Positions 56,467 through 64,000 of a DNA stretch of 64,000 bases are shown piece after piece. The translations under genes and the position numbers were made by a program. Each line of letters opens with the position of its first letter. Position 1 is the stretch's first letter. The stretch covers positions 2,080,292-2,144,291 of the forward strand of contig CM001633.1 of the NCBI GenBank assembly GCA_000309945.1, given 5' to 3'. The notes beneath the pieces were generated by a model. It ran no database searches, was not told where the DNA came from, and worked only from the letters and a program-made list of their open reading frames with translations. This stretch comes from Leptolyngbyaceae cyanobacterium JSC-12. GTDB taxonomy: Bacteria > Cyanobacteriota > Cyanobacteriia > Leptolyngbyales > Leptolyngbyaceae.

Positions 56467-57240
56467 TTAAGCAAACGCCGAGGAGCCAAAATCAGGAGGA
56501 ATATCCTGCCAGCGCCCTGAACCAACTGCTCTGGTTGCTTCTTTCAAAGAGACTTCTCCTGTGTACAGCGCTCGTCCCACGATCGCCCCGGCAACTCCTA
56601 ACGGCTCTAGTGCTAACAAATTAAACAAATCAGTCACAGAACTCACCCCACCGGATGCAATGATCGGAATGCTTGTTGCATCACATAGTTCACGCAAAGC
56701 TTCGAGGTTAGGTCCTTGCAGCGTTCCATCCCGGTGAATATCCGTGTAAACAATGCCAGCCACCCTAGCCGCAGCCATCTGTTGCGCCAGGTCTGTTGCC
56801 AATACTTCAGAAGTTTCCAGCCACCCACGAGTCGCCACCTTACCATTCCGAGCATCAATCCCGACAACTATTTGTCCCGGAAATTCCTGACAAAGCTGGC
56901 TTACCAACTCTGGCTGTTCGACTGCCACTGTGCCTAGAATAATTCGCTCAACCCCTAAATTCAGCAAATCAGCAACACTCTGGCGATCGCGTAACCCTCC
57001 CCCCACCTGCACAGGCACATTGCTGGATTCTGTAATCGCCGCGATCGCAGCCAAATTCACAGGCTTTCCAACCTTCGCCCCATCCAAATCGACCAGATGC
57101 AACCGACTTGCCCCTTCACTAATCCAGCGTTGGGCAACCGCAACTGGATCTGCATCGAACATTTGCACCTGTCCATAGTCACCCTGGTAAAGCCGCACAC
57201 ATTGCCCACCCAAAATATCGATCGCTGGAATAACCTCCAT
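56467..57240 (-). CDS. hisA: Phosphoribosylformimino-5-aminoimidazole carboxamide ribotide isomerase
   Basis: 257 residues from ATG 57240 ([10 protein letters not shown]), the normal start; an ATG at 57249 gives three extra residues. TIM barrel of histidine synthesis, converting ProFAR to PRFAR. The catalytic Asp is the [13 protein letters not shown] aspartate, the phosphate loops are [11 protein letters not shown] and [11 protein letters not shown], and the second catalytic Asp is in [14 protein letters not shown]. Length is normal. No other his gene is present nearby. Confidence 0.94.
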   Translation of the reverse strand: MEVIPAIDILGGQCVRLYQGDYGQVQMFDADPVAVAQRWISEGASRLHLVDLDGAKVGKPVNLAAIAAITESSNVPVQVGGGLRDRQSVADLLNLGVERIILGTVAVEQPELVSQLCQEFPGQIVVGIDARNGKVATRGWLETSEVLATDLAQQMAAARVAGIVYTDIHRDGTLQGPNLEALRELCDATSIPIIASGGVSSVTDLFNLLALEPLGVAGAIVGRALYTGEVSLKEATRAVGSGRWQDIPPDFGSSAFA

Positions 57241-57391
57241 GCTTCCCATCCCTCAACCAATCGGAAATATTCCCAGAGTAACCATTCTCGCATACCGACC
57301 AAGCAGAAAGAGGCAGATGGAGAAGGATCAAAAATTGTTAGAGCAGCGCTTCAGGTCTGCCCCTAACAACCAATCATAGGCAGCATTTAGC

Positions 57392-59089
57392 CTACCCGTG
57401 ACAAACCGGAGCCAATTCATCCAGTACCGTAAACCGAACATGATTAATCGCTAGTTCACCAATGGAAACCGTTTCCACTGGTTCGCCATTCGCAGTCAAC
57501 GTTTCAAATGGAATCCCCTTGGCAATTTCCGCGTGATACCATGGTAGCCCCATGAAAAACCGGGTCGGGTAAGGTCCATTCTCTGCAATGTCATCTGGAT
57601 TAGATTCCATCGGCACCCACCCAAACCCAGGGATATAAAACTCAATCCAAACATGGTTATAGTCGGGTTCAAGCGGCACTAACCGCTGTTCTGGTGTTGG
57701 TGGGCATTTGTAACGTCCTACTGTGCGGCAGGCAATGCCATTTAACCGGGCTAGTGCTAACAGCAACCCTACGTACTCTCCACAGGAGCCAATCCCCCGC
57801 TCCAAAACAACATCGGGAGTATCAATTTTGGGGGTAAGCGCATAGGAGAGGCGATCGTACACGTAGTTACGAATTTTCAACATCTTACGGAGAATATTTG
57901 TCTCTGTACCGATCGCCTCTCTGGCGGCTGCCCGAATAATCGGCGTATCCATTGCCAATTCATCGTCATCTACCAAATATTTCGCTTGAAAATCTGGCGA
58001 GAGTGCAGGAATATTCTCGACATCTTCAAATGTGAATTGATACTTTATGGCTCGAATTTCAAGCTGGGCTTTCCAACCAAATAGATGACGTTCATTGGGC
58101 TTGAGCGTATCAAACCGGAAGACGGCAACCCGCTGCCCGTTCTGATCTTCTTCAACAAACGGGCGTCCAATCGGTTCAATGGATCGCACTTTTTGCCGGT
58201 CAGTTTCTGCCGGTAGAGCAATGCGCCACTCCAGATTTTCAAACAACACTTCTTCTAGCGGTAACAATTCTTCTGCATAGGACATTTCCACCAAGTAGCC
58301 GTTGGAAAGTGCGTAGTGAGTCTGGGGGTCGTAGTGAAAATATAAGGGGTGAATGAACGTACGATCGCGAAACGACAGTTCGTAAGTCCCATCTGGATTA
58401 TTGGGATTGTCTCGCACATAGGGTTCTTCTTTGGCGTAGGAAACGTAGAGAACTTCAGCCCCCGGTTGAGAGTTTGGGTGAAATGTAATTCCAGTAGGAG
58501 ACTCAAACGGTGTCAGAACCGAAAATCGGAGTTCACCAGTTGCTCGATCAATGCAAAAAGCTGTTTGCTCAACGCGATCGCACACCCATAACTCTTCACC
58601 TCGGATAGCTAGAGTGGCTGGACCGACCCCAGGCATAGGCAAACGCGTAATCAGCCGTCGAGAATCCCGTTCAAAAATATGAATGTATCCAGCTTTTTGT
58701 GATGCCACATAAACAGTGTCTTCCCATATTGCCAGACCGTTTACTGGATAAGGCAACGTGTAAAAGTGCTGCAGCGCAAACCGTTCTAGATCAAAGAAAT
58801 AAACACTGTTTTCTCGCGCGATCCAGAATGTGTTATTCCAAACAGTTAAACCTTCTGCCCCAATCAACTCATCCACATGCAAAGGATTGAGAATCGTGGT
58901 GTTATCGGTTTCTGGGTCAATCTTTAGCAAATAGCCCCGAATGGAATCCAGTGCAATCAATTCATTTCCAATAAAGCAGATGCCTTGAAGAACGCAAGCT
59001 GCCAGCGGGCGAATAGTTCGGCTCCGGGCAGTTAGCTTGGCAGCAGAAGAGGTTGCTTGGTCAGTTGATAACACAGTTTCAGATCGCAT
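57392..59089 (-). CDS. Beta-propeller plus transglutaminase-like protein
   Basis: 565 residues from ATG 59089. The first half (about 30-240) has repeated beta patterns such as VLQGICFIGNELIALDSIRG, GLTVWNNTFWIARE and ELWVCDRVEQTAFCID, which look like NHL/WD-type blades. The second half is a transglutaminase-like fold: nucleophile Cys in ERGIGSCGEYVGLLLALARL, His in YNHVWIEFYIPGFGW, Asp in MESNPDDI. No signal peptide seen. This type may be a protease or crosslinker acting on peptides; combination with a propeller is unusual. Function unknown; divergent from sucC. Confidence 0.75.
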   Translation of the reverse strand: MRSETVLSTDQATSSAAKLTARSRTIRPLAACVLQGICFIGNELIALDSIRGYLLKIDPETDNTTILNPLHVDELIGAEGLTVWNNTFWIARENSVYFFDLERFALQHFYTLPYPVNGLAIWEDTVYVASQKAGYIHIFERDSRRLITRLPMPGVGPATLAIRGEELWVCDRVEQTAFCIDRATGELRFSVLTPFESPTGITFHPNSQPGAEVLYVSYAKEEPYVRDNPNNPDGTYELSFRDRTFIHPLYFHYDPQTHYALSNGYLVEMSYAEELLPLEEVLFENLEWRIALPAETDRQKVRSIEPIGRPFVEEDQNGQRVAVFRFDTLKPNERHLFGWKAQLEIRAIKYQFTFEDVENIPALSPDFQAKYLVDDDELAMDTPIIRAAAREAIGTETNILRKMLKIRNYVYDRLSYALTPKIDTPDVVLERGIGSCGEYVGLLLALARLNGIACRTVGRYKCPPTPEQRLVPLEPDYNHVWIEFYIPGFGWVPMESNPDDIAENGPYPTRFFMGLPWYHAEIAKGIPFETLTANGEPVETVSIGELAINHVRFTVLDELAPVCHG

Positions 59090-59406
59090 GAACAATGCAC
59101 TAAAGATGAGTATGGCTTGTTTTCAATCGTCAGACATCGACCAGATGAGCGAGGGAATCAAGGGAAGTATCCAGTTAAACCACGTCCAACTTAGGAGTTA
59201 AAGGTTTCTCTAAGGAATACCTGCGGTTCTAGACGTGAACTGGGATTAATTCTCACGCTTCAATTAGGTTTCTCCAAATCATACGTGTAAGCATAAGCTC
59301 AGAACTGTATCCAGGGGACGTGTCTGGGGGAATCCTCCAGTAAGAGGTTTGCATCCTTAAAGCCACTGCTTTACGATTATCAGATCACGCAAGGGGTGTA
59401 CACGAG
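59090..59406. other. Divergent intergenic region, transglutaminase-like / sucC
   Basis: About 317 bp, no gene. Carries promoters for both genes; the last bases supply an AAGGGG ribosome site about 10 nt before the sucC ATG. Confidence 0.4.
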
Positions 59407-60603
59407 ATGGACTTGCTAGAGTACCAGGCAAAAGAATTATTCCGTGATGTGGGAATTCCGGTGTTGCCCTCGCAGCGGATCGATTTCCCAAAAGATCTAA
59501 AAGGTTTAACCATTCCTTATCCCGTTGTGCTCAAGTCACAAGTTTACATCGGCGGGCGAGGACGAGTTGGTGGTGTGAAGTTTGTAGAAAATACGATTGA
59601 TGCGATCGCGGCTGCTCAAACAATCTTTAACCTGCCAATTATGGGCGAATACCCCAAGATGTTACTTGCCGAAGCAAAATACAATGCTGACCAGGAATTT
59701 TATCTAGCAATTACTCTCAATCGCTCGGTCTGTCGCCCTGTTTTGCTAGGGTCTACTCAAGGTGGGATTGATGTGCAGTCTGCAATTGACCAAATGCAAC
59801 ATGTGATTGTTGAGCAAGAATTTTCTCCTTATTACGCTCGTCGGCTTACCATCAAGATGGGCTTGCAAGGCGCACTGATTGCAGCGGTTAGCTCAGTCAT
59901 TGAGAAAATGTATCAATTGTTTGTCAAACATGATTTAGATCTGGTCGAAATTAATCCCCTGGGTGTGAGTGCGAGTGGCGAAGTCATGGCGCTAGATGGA
60001 AAGATCAGTGTTAATGATGATGCGTTAGGGCGGCATCCTCTCCTGGTTTCTCTCATTTCTAAGTTAGGGGGAAATCTTCCACAAGAAGATGATATTGCTC
60101 CAGTGGTAATGGATGCGGATGGGCAAATTGGAATTGTCTGCAATGGAGCTGGTTTGACCATGGCAACGATGGATCTGGTTGGGCAAGCAGGCGGCAAAAC
60201 CGCCAGTTTTTTGAATATTGGCGGAGAAAATCGATGGGATTCCTCACCGGCGTTGCTCAAATCTCGGCTGGAGAAGGGACTGACTCTGATTAGCCAACAT
60301 AAATCTGTTCGGGTGATTTTGATTAATTTGATTAGTAATTTGGTTCCCTGTGACGAGGTTGCAGAGGTAATTGTGTCTTATCTGGAACGTAGAACCTCCA
60401 AACCTCGCCTGGCAGATATGCATGCGGATGTAATGTTTACCCAACCTAGACGCAGACTGCCTCTTGTGGTTCGCCTGGTAGGCAGTCAAAGCGATCGCGC
60501 CAGAACCCAACTGGAAGCAACCCATCTTTCCCTGGTGGAAAATCTGGATGAAGCGGTGACCGAAGCTGTTTCGCTTGCGAAGTCAGGACGCATGGAAAGC
60601 TGA
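59407..60603 (+). CDS. sucC: Succinyl-CoA ligase, beta subunit
   Basis: 398 residues from ATG 59407. ATP-grasp fold: MDLLEYQAKELFRDVGIPV start; the ATP-binding Lys/Gly-rich KSQVYIGGRGRVGGVKF; the metal-binding LVEINPLG; and the later IVCNGAGLTMATMDL. The beta subunit binds ATP and succinate. In the family the second basic position is usually GGRGKAGGV, here GGRGRVGGV. The gene precedes sucD by 199 bp; no sucAB. In cyanobacteria this enzyme works in the SSA-shunt-linked TCA cycle. Confidence 0.92.
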   Translation: MDLLEYQAKELFRDVGIPVLPSQRIDFPKDLKGLTIPYPVVLKSQVYIGGRGRVGGVKFVENTIDAIAAAQTIFNLPIMGEYPKMLLAEAKYNADQEFYLAITLNRSVCRPVLLGSTQGGIDVQSAIDQMQHVIVEQEFSPYYARRLTIKMGLQGALIAAVSSVIEKMYQLFVKHDLDLVEINPLGVSASGEVMALDGKISVNDDALGRHPLLVSLISKLGGNLPQEDDIAPVVMDADGQIGIVCNGAGLTMATMDLVGQAGGKTASFLNIGGENRWDSSPALLKSRLEKGLTLISQHKSVRVILINLISNLVPCDEVAEVIVSYLERRTSKPRLADMHADVMFTQPRRRLPLVVRLVGSQSDRARTQLEATHLSLVENLDEAVTEAVSLAKSGRMES

Positions 60604-60802
60604 AGGTTGTTGCTAAATAGTTCCTCGATCCACAGTTCCTCGATTTACTCGGCTAACTTTTGCAAAAGCGATCGCGACTGTGACCGAAATGGCAGCATGA
60701 TTCTGCCCTCTTCGTCATTCTAGTGATCGGAGCATTTAATATTCGCCCAGAGTTGGGCATGATTGTCATTTTTATTGACTAACCCGTTATTTTCTTTTTG
60801 TT
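60604..60802. other. Gap between sucC and sucD
   Basis: 199 bp, no gene seen. It is long for an operon gap; a second promoter for sucD is possible. No terminator was recognised. Confidence 0.35.
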
Positions 60803-61717
60803 ATGAACTTTACACCCAACAACCGAGTACTCGTTCAAGGAATTGTCGATCCGCTCGGCTCAACCTATACGCCGTTAATGCAAGCCTACGGGACAACTAT
60901 CGTGGCAGGGGTTAGCCCAGGTTATGGTGGCAAAGTATTTCATGGCATCCCCATTTTTGACCTGGTGGAAACAGCACAAATGACAGTGGGTGAGATCGAC
61001 ACAACGATTATTTTTGTGCCACCGTATGCTGTCTTAGATGCTGCTCTAGAAGCAATCGCAGCCGGAATTCGGCAAATTATTTTAATCACCGAAGGTATCC
61101 CGCCCCAGGATGTGGTTAGTTTACTCAGAAAAGCGGAAGCAACCGAAACATTGATTGTTGGTCCAAACAGTCCTGGAATCATTGTGCCTGGGCAGGTTTT
61201 ATTAGGAATTCATCCCAGCGAATTCTATACGCCGGGTTCAGTAGGCTTAATTAGCCGCAGCGGTACCCTAACTTACGAAATTGCACGGGAATTAACCCTT
61301 GCCGGACTGGGTCAATCAATGGGAGTTTGCATTGGGGGAGATGCGATCGTGGGTTCCTCATTTCCTCAGTGGCTGGAAATTCTCGACGAAGACGAGAACA
61401 CGGAAATAATTGTCTTGGTTGGAGAAATTGGGGGCGATAGTGAGGAGGCAGCCGCGCATTATATTGCAGAAGCGATCGATAAACCTGTGATTGCCTATGT
61501 CGCTGGACGTACTGCCCCTAAGGGAAGACGCATCGGGCACGCAGGAGCCATCATTGCCTCTCAGATTTCCGAGTTGGGGAGCGAGATTGGCACAGCCAAC
61601 AGTAAGATTACCGCATTTGAGCGTGCCAAAATTCCGGTTGCCTGTTACCCCTCTCAAATCCCAACCCTGGTCAAAAAAGCACTGAGACTCCCGACTCAAC
61701 GACAGTCGAGTTCATGA
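60803..61717 (+). CDS. sucD: Succinyl-CoA ligase, alpha subunit
   Basis: 304 residues from ATG 60803. CoA-binding Rossmann domain then the ligase domain with the phospho-His in GRRIGHAGAIIAS (about residue 242). The residue near the CoA thiol is Ser in VGPNSPGIIVPGQ where E. coli has GPNCPG, and the N-terminal loop reads VQGIVDPLGSTY rather than QGFTGSQGT; both may be features of the cyanobacterial branch. Catalytic His and SRSGTLTYEI are intact, so the enzyme should be active. It ends 139 bp before the second insertion sequence. Confidence 0.92.
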   Translation: MNFTPNNRVLVQGIVDPLGSTYTPLMQAYGTTIVAGVSPGYGGKVFHGIPIFDLVETAQMTVGEIDTTIIFVPPYAVLDAALEAIAAGIRQIILITEGIPPQDVVSLLRKAEATETLIVGPNSPGIIVPGQVLLGIHPSEFYTPGSVGLISRSGTLTYEIARELTLAGLGQSMGVCIGGDAIVGSSFPQWLEILDEDENTEIIVLVGEIGGDSEEAAAHYIAEAIDKPVIAYVAGRTAPKGRRIGHAGAIIASQISELGSEIGTANSKITAFERAKIPVACYPSQIPTLVKKALRLPTQRQSSS

Positions 61718-61856
61718 GCGCGGTTACTCTCTAGATAAATGACTTTGCTTCAGGCAAGGTGGTTCAATATCCCTTTTTGAAGCTTTTTGGGTATCAATCC
61801 GGAACTAAGGAAATTAGCTTCACCAATTTTTTGGATTGGTGGATTCAATGTATAGA

Positions 61857-63312
61857 CACGACTTGGCAAGTTACCCAGAAAGGAAAAAGATAAGCAGAAA
61901 ATGTAGGAGACGTTAGCCGTAGCCGTATCATGCTGCCCTTTGTCGCTGTGCCATCGACGATTGCTCAAGAGTTTGGGAAATATCGAGACCTGTTCTGCCG
62001 AGGCGCAGGCTTTGAGCAGGTGAGTCGCTATGTGACCGGATTGCTGTTGAGTGAGAACAAAACCTTGCAAGGGATTGCCGGACAATGGGTAGCAGGTGGG
62101 GAGGTCGGCGGACGAAGAGCGATGCACGCAGCGGTGTTTGAGGCGGGCTGGAGGAGTTCAGAGTTAATGTCCCATCATCGTGCTGTGATAGCCAAAGAGC
62201 ATCAGGGGCGAGGGCGAGAAGTCATCAGTCTGGATTGGACGCTCAGCCATCACGATTGGGGCAAGCAGATCTTTGGGGTGAAGCGATCCTATGATTATGT
62301 GGAACATCGGATGAGTTGCTTTCAAACGGTGGTGACGGCGACGATTGCGAACCGCCACCTAATTGATGGGATTGACGTGGTGGTGCAGTTTCCAGATTTT
62401 TCAGTGGCAGAACGGGAGTATCTGAAGGTGACGGCAAAATCCCACTATGACGATTTAGACCAAGTGCGAGAACGACTGATTGAGATGTTGCATTATCACA
62501 AGAATCGATTGGAGTATCGCAAACGCACCGAGATTGCCGTCGAGATTGTGCGCCAAGTGGAAGCGGAAGGACAATTTCCCACCGCCGATTATGCGTTTGA
62601 CAATGGGGTGTTGACTGTTGAGTTAACCACCATGATTGAGTCCGCAGGAAAACACTGGGTGAGTGAAGTTGAAAGTTCTCGCAACATCTTGTGGAATGAC
62701 CAATGGCAACGGGTAGATGCGATTGGTTTAGAACTCAGAATCCATCACCCAGAGAGCTTTCGCCCGATTCAAGTCACTTGCCGCAACGGCGAAACGAAAC
62801 CGATTTGGGCATTTACCAAAGTCGTGCGCCTCAAGAAGTTTGGACGCAAGCGATTGGTCATCGTCCACGAGCAAGCAGATTTACAAGACCCACCTCGCTT
62901 CCTGCTCACCGATGCGTTGCATTGGGAAAGTGGGCGAGTCATGCAGACTTGGAGTTATCGATGGTCCTGCGAGGTCTTTCATGAGGTGAGCAAACAGCAC
63001 ACCGGGCTAGAGTCGGCTCAGGTGCGGAACGAGGAAGCGGTCAACCGTCACTTCCGTCTTAGTTGCGTGGCGCAGTCGATTCTGCAACGGACTGCCTGTT
63101 CTGGCGCACAATCTGAACGATTTGAGTTTGCTCAAGGCAAGCAAACGGTGGGACAGAAGCTCTATACCCTCACTCGTCAAGCCTTTGATGATTTGCTGCA
63201 ATTCATTGTGACGCGATGTTCTCACGGACATACAAATGAACAGATTTTACAAGCTCTCCTCCCCAGTTGATTGGCGATCGTTTTTTCTACTTCGGTAACT
63301 TGCCAAGTTGTG
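61857..63312 (+). mobile_element. Insertion sequence, copy 2 (1,456 bp, DDE transposase)
   Basis: Same length, ends and orientation as the copy at 16611-18066. Its target duplication is TATAGA (61851-61856 and 63313-63318), different from the GTGATG of copy 1, so the copies inserted independently. Inverted repeats CACGACTTGGCAAGTTACC / its near-complement. Bases outside these ends differ completely between copies, which fixes the boundaries. It lies just past sucD. It contains no full GCGATCGC site. Confidence 0.95.
61930..63270 (+). CDS. IS4/IS701-like DDE transposase, copy 2
   Basis: 446 residues, translating to the same protein as the copy at 16684-18024, including Asp102, Asp224 and Glu348. 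Both copies are intact, so each could act on either element. The element inserted in an intergenic or low-value site: the restored reverse frame is only about 56 codons. No passenger gene. Confidence 0.9.
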   Translation: MLPFVAVPSTIAQEFGKYRDLFCRGAGFEQVSRYVTGLLLSENKTLQGIAGQWVAGGEVGGRRAMHAAVFEAGWRSSELMSHHRAVIAKEHQGRGREVISLDWTLSHHDWGKQIFGVKRSYDYVEHRMSCFQTVVTATIANRHLIDGIDVVVQFPDFSVAEREYLKVTAKSHYDDLDQVRERLIEMLHYHKNRLEYRKRTEIAVEIVRQVEAEGQFPTADYAFDNGVLTVELTTMIESAGKHWVSEVESSRNILWNDQWQRVDAIGLELRIHHPESFRPIQVTCRNGETKPIWAFTKVVRLKKFGRKRLVIVHEQADLQDPPRFLLTDALHWESGRVMQTWSYRWSCEVFHEVSKQHTGLESAQVRNEEAVNRHFRLSCVAQSILQRTACSGAQSERFEFAQGKQTVGQKLYTLTRQAFDDLLQFIVTRCSHGHTNEQILQALLPS

Positions 63313-63318
63313 TATAGA

Positions 63319-63449
63319 TTCGACAAAGCCTTGCATAAAAAATCAGTGTTGTCTGGAGTCCTGTTTAGGATGTAGGCAAATGTTTGGTACAGCGATCGCT
63401 GGGTAAATATTTTTGTCGTAGCTGTTTCTAAACCGAGGCGCTTAGTCAT
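63319..63449 (-). other. 5' part of a short reverse ORF cut by insertion sequence copy 2
   Basis: ATG 63449 opens a frame (MTKRLGLETATTKIFTQRSL onwards) that reaches the target site after 44 codons. Joining it to the other flank (61856 downward) gives about 56 codons ending at TGA. It is short and unlike any family I know, so this may be chance rather than a disrupted gene. Confidence 0.25.
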
Positions 63450-63508
63450 ACTTATTTGGAAACGCTGCCAACTCTTCTAAAGAGTTTGTACCAAGGCAAG
63501 AAAGGCAA

Positions 63509-64000
63509 GTGAAAAACCTCTTAGCTGAAAGTTTGATCTGGGATTCTACGAAAAAAGCCTTTGCATCAAGGCATTTGTTTGCTGTGGGAGAACACAAGCG
63601 AAGTGGTCTTATCCTGTGTAAAACCCACTACGCAGAGTTTGCAGGACCTGGTGCTGCTATTTGCAACCCATCTGGGTATGAGTACGCAAAAATTATTGCA
63701 ATTGGGTCGCCTGAGATCATAGAAATGGCAACTTATGATGCGCGACAGAAAGCCTACAGCCGAAGAATTCAGTGGGTACGATGGTTGAATAAGATTGTCT
63801 CTGAGGGAGACGCGAGTCATCGAACAGAGAGTCTTTTTGCAGGGTTTGCAGAGTTTTTTGGCGGAGATATCCTGGCAAGTATTCCTACAGATGCGTTGGC
63901 GCTTTTGGCAGGAGTTCTACCACAAACCATCGAAAAGGCGCGATCGCAACATCCAGCCTTTAGCAGAAACGACGATTCAACCACTGCTGCCTGTGTAGAC
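63509..64000 (+). CDS. Unidentified protein, 3' end beyond window
   Basis: An open frame of 164 codons runs from GTG 63509 (weak GAAAGG upstream) to the right edge. The frame is open back to 63446 but has no ATG. Sequence: VKNLLAESLIWDSTKKAFAS near the start, then a Gly/Ala-rich middle (ILCKTHYAEFAGPGAA), and AGFAEFFGGDILASIPTDAL further on. No TM helix or motif I recognise. The 5' end is 196 bp after insertion sequence copy 2, with no credible gene between. Other-frame ORFs here are shorter and end inside it. Confidence 0.55.
   Translation, partial: MKNLLAESLIWDSTKKAFASRHLFAVGEHKRSGLILCKTHYAEFAGPGAAICNPSGYEYAKIIAIGSPEIIEMATYDARQKAYSRRIQWVRWLNKIVSEGDASHRTESLFAGFAEFFGGDILASIPTDALALLAGVLPQTIEKARSQHPAFSRNDDSTTAACVD

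Noticed and set aside
16611-63312. Composite transposon spanning 45 kb between the two insertion sequences
   Set aside because: The two elements have different target duplications and flank essential, vertically inherited-looking genes; each appears to have inserted alone.
1-64000. CRISPR arrays, restriction-modification, toxin-antitoxin or phage modules
   Set aside because: No regularly spaced repeats and no recognisable defence, integrase or phage structural proteins were seen.

Overview
This is a chromosomal segment from a cyanobacterium. The GCGATCGC (HIP1) palindrome recurs throughout. The genes include cyanobacterial markers: photosystem I assembly factor Ycf3, NDH-1 subunit NdhM, heme oxygenase, carotenoid isomerase CrtH, a C-terminally extended RibBA, an RRM-type Rbp next to ribosomal protein S21, and a pilMNOQ cluster without pilP. 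The genus cannot be fixed from the sequence alone; the gene set would fit a filamentous or Leptolyngbya-like lineage, but that is a guess.

Layout. 1-6 kb: a RecB-like nuclease (cut by the left edge), a cystine-lyase-like PLP enzyme, an M16 peptidase and an orphan sensor kinase. 6.4-11.7 kb: pilM-pilN-pilO-pilQ with a clear terminator. 11.7-20 kb: small conserved proteins, YggT, uracil phosphoribosyltransferase, crtH, the first insertion sequence, heme oxygenase and ndhM. 20-32.5 kb: coaE, TldD, a multi-helix MscS-like membrane protein, aquaporin, galE with a coupled pentapeptide-repeat gene, trmFO, DUF502-nusB-ftsY and thioredoxin. 32.8-41 kb: guaB3, bioF, ribBA, argC plus a class II aldolase, and a B12-binding radical SAM enzyme. 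41-46.5 kb: small genes, a degenerate groES fragment beside a dispersed repeat, a methyltransferase, a divergent IF-3, three genes around Rbp/S21, two pentapeptide-repeat genes and a DUF305 protein. 46.6-50.6 kb: ABC exporter, glycosyltransferase-like protein and aldo/keto reductase in a row. 50.7-61.7 kb: secreted protein, S41 protease, a zinc-ribbon/coiled-coil membrane protein, ycf3-gatC, DUF362, hisA, a propeller-transglutaminase, and sucC-sucD. 61.8-64 kb: the second insertion sequence and the start of an unidentified gene that runs off the right edge.

Most genes are housekeeping: cofactor, amino acid and nucleotide synthesis, protein targeting, pili and photosynthesis. The accessory signal is concentrated in two places. 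First, two 1,456-bp insertion sequences with the same ends lie in the same orientation, 45,246 bp apart. Each has its own 6-bp target duplication, and the first splits a small gene whose reading frame is restored when the element is removed. Second, the 41.9-45.7 kb stretch combines an IF-3 paralogue that lacks any ATG/GTG start at its natural N-terminus, an RNA-binding protein, S21 and a groES relic, and looks like a translation/stress island.

I saw no CRISPR array, tRNA, rRNA, phage module or recognisable biosynthetic gene cluster. No clearly new multi-gene system is evident; the best leads are listed as findings.
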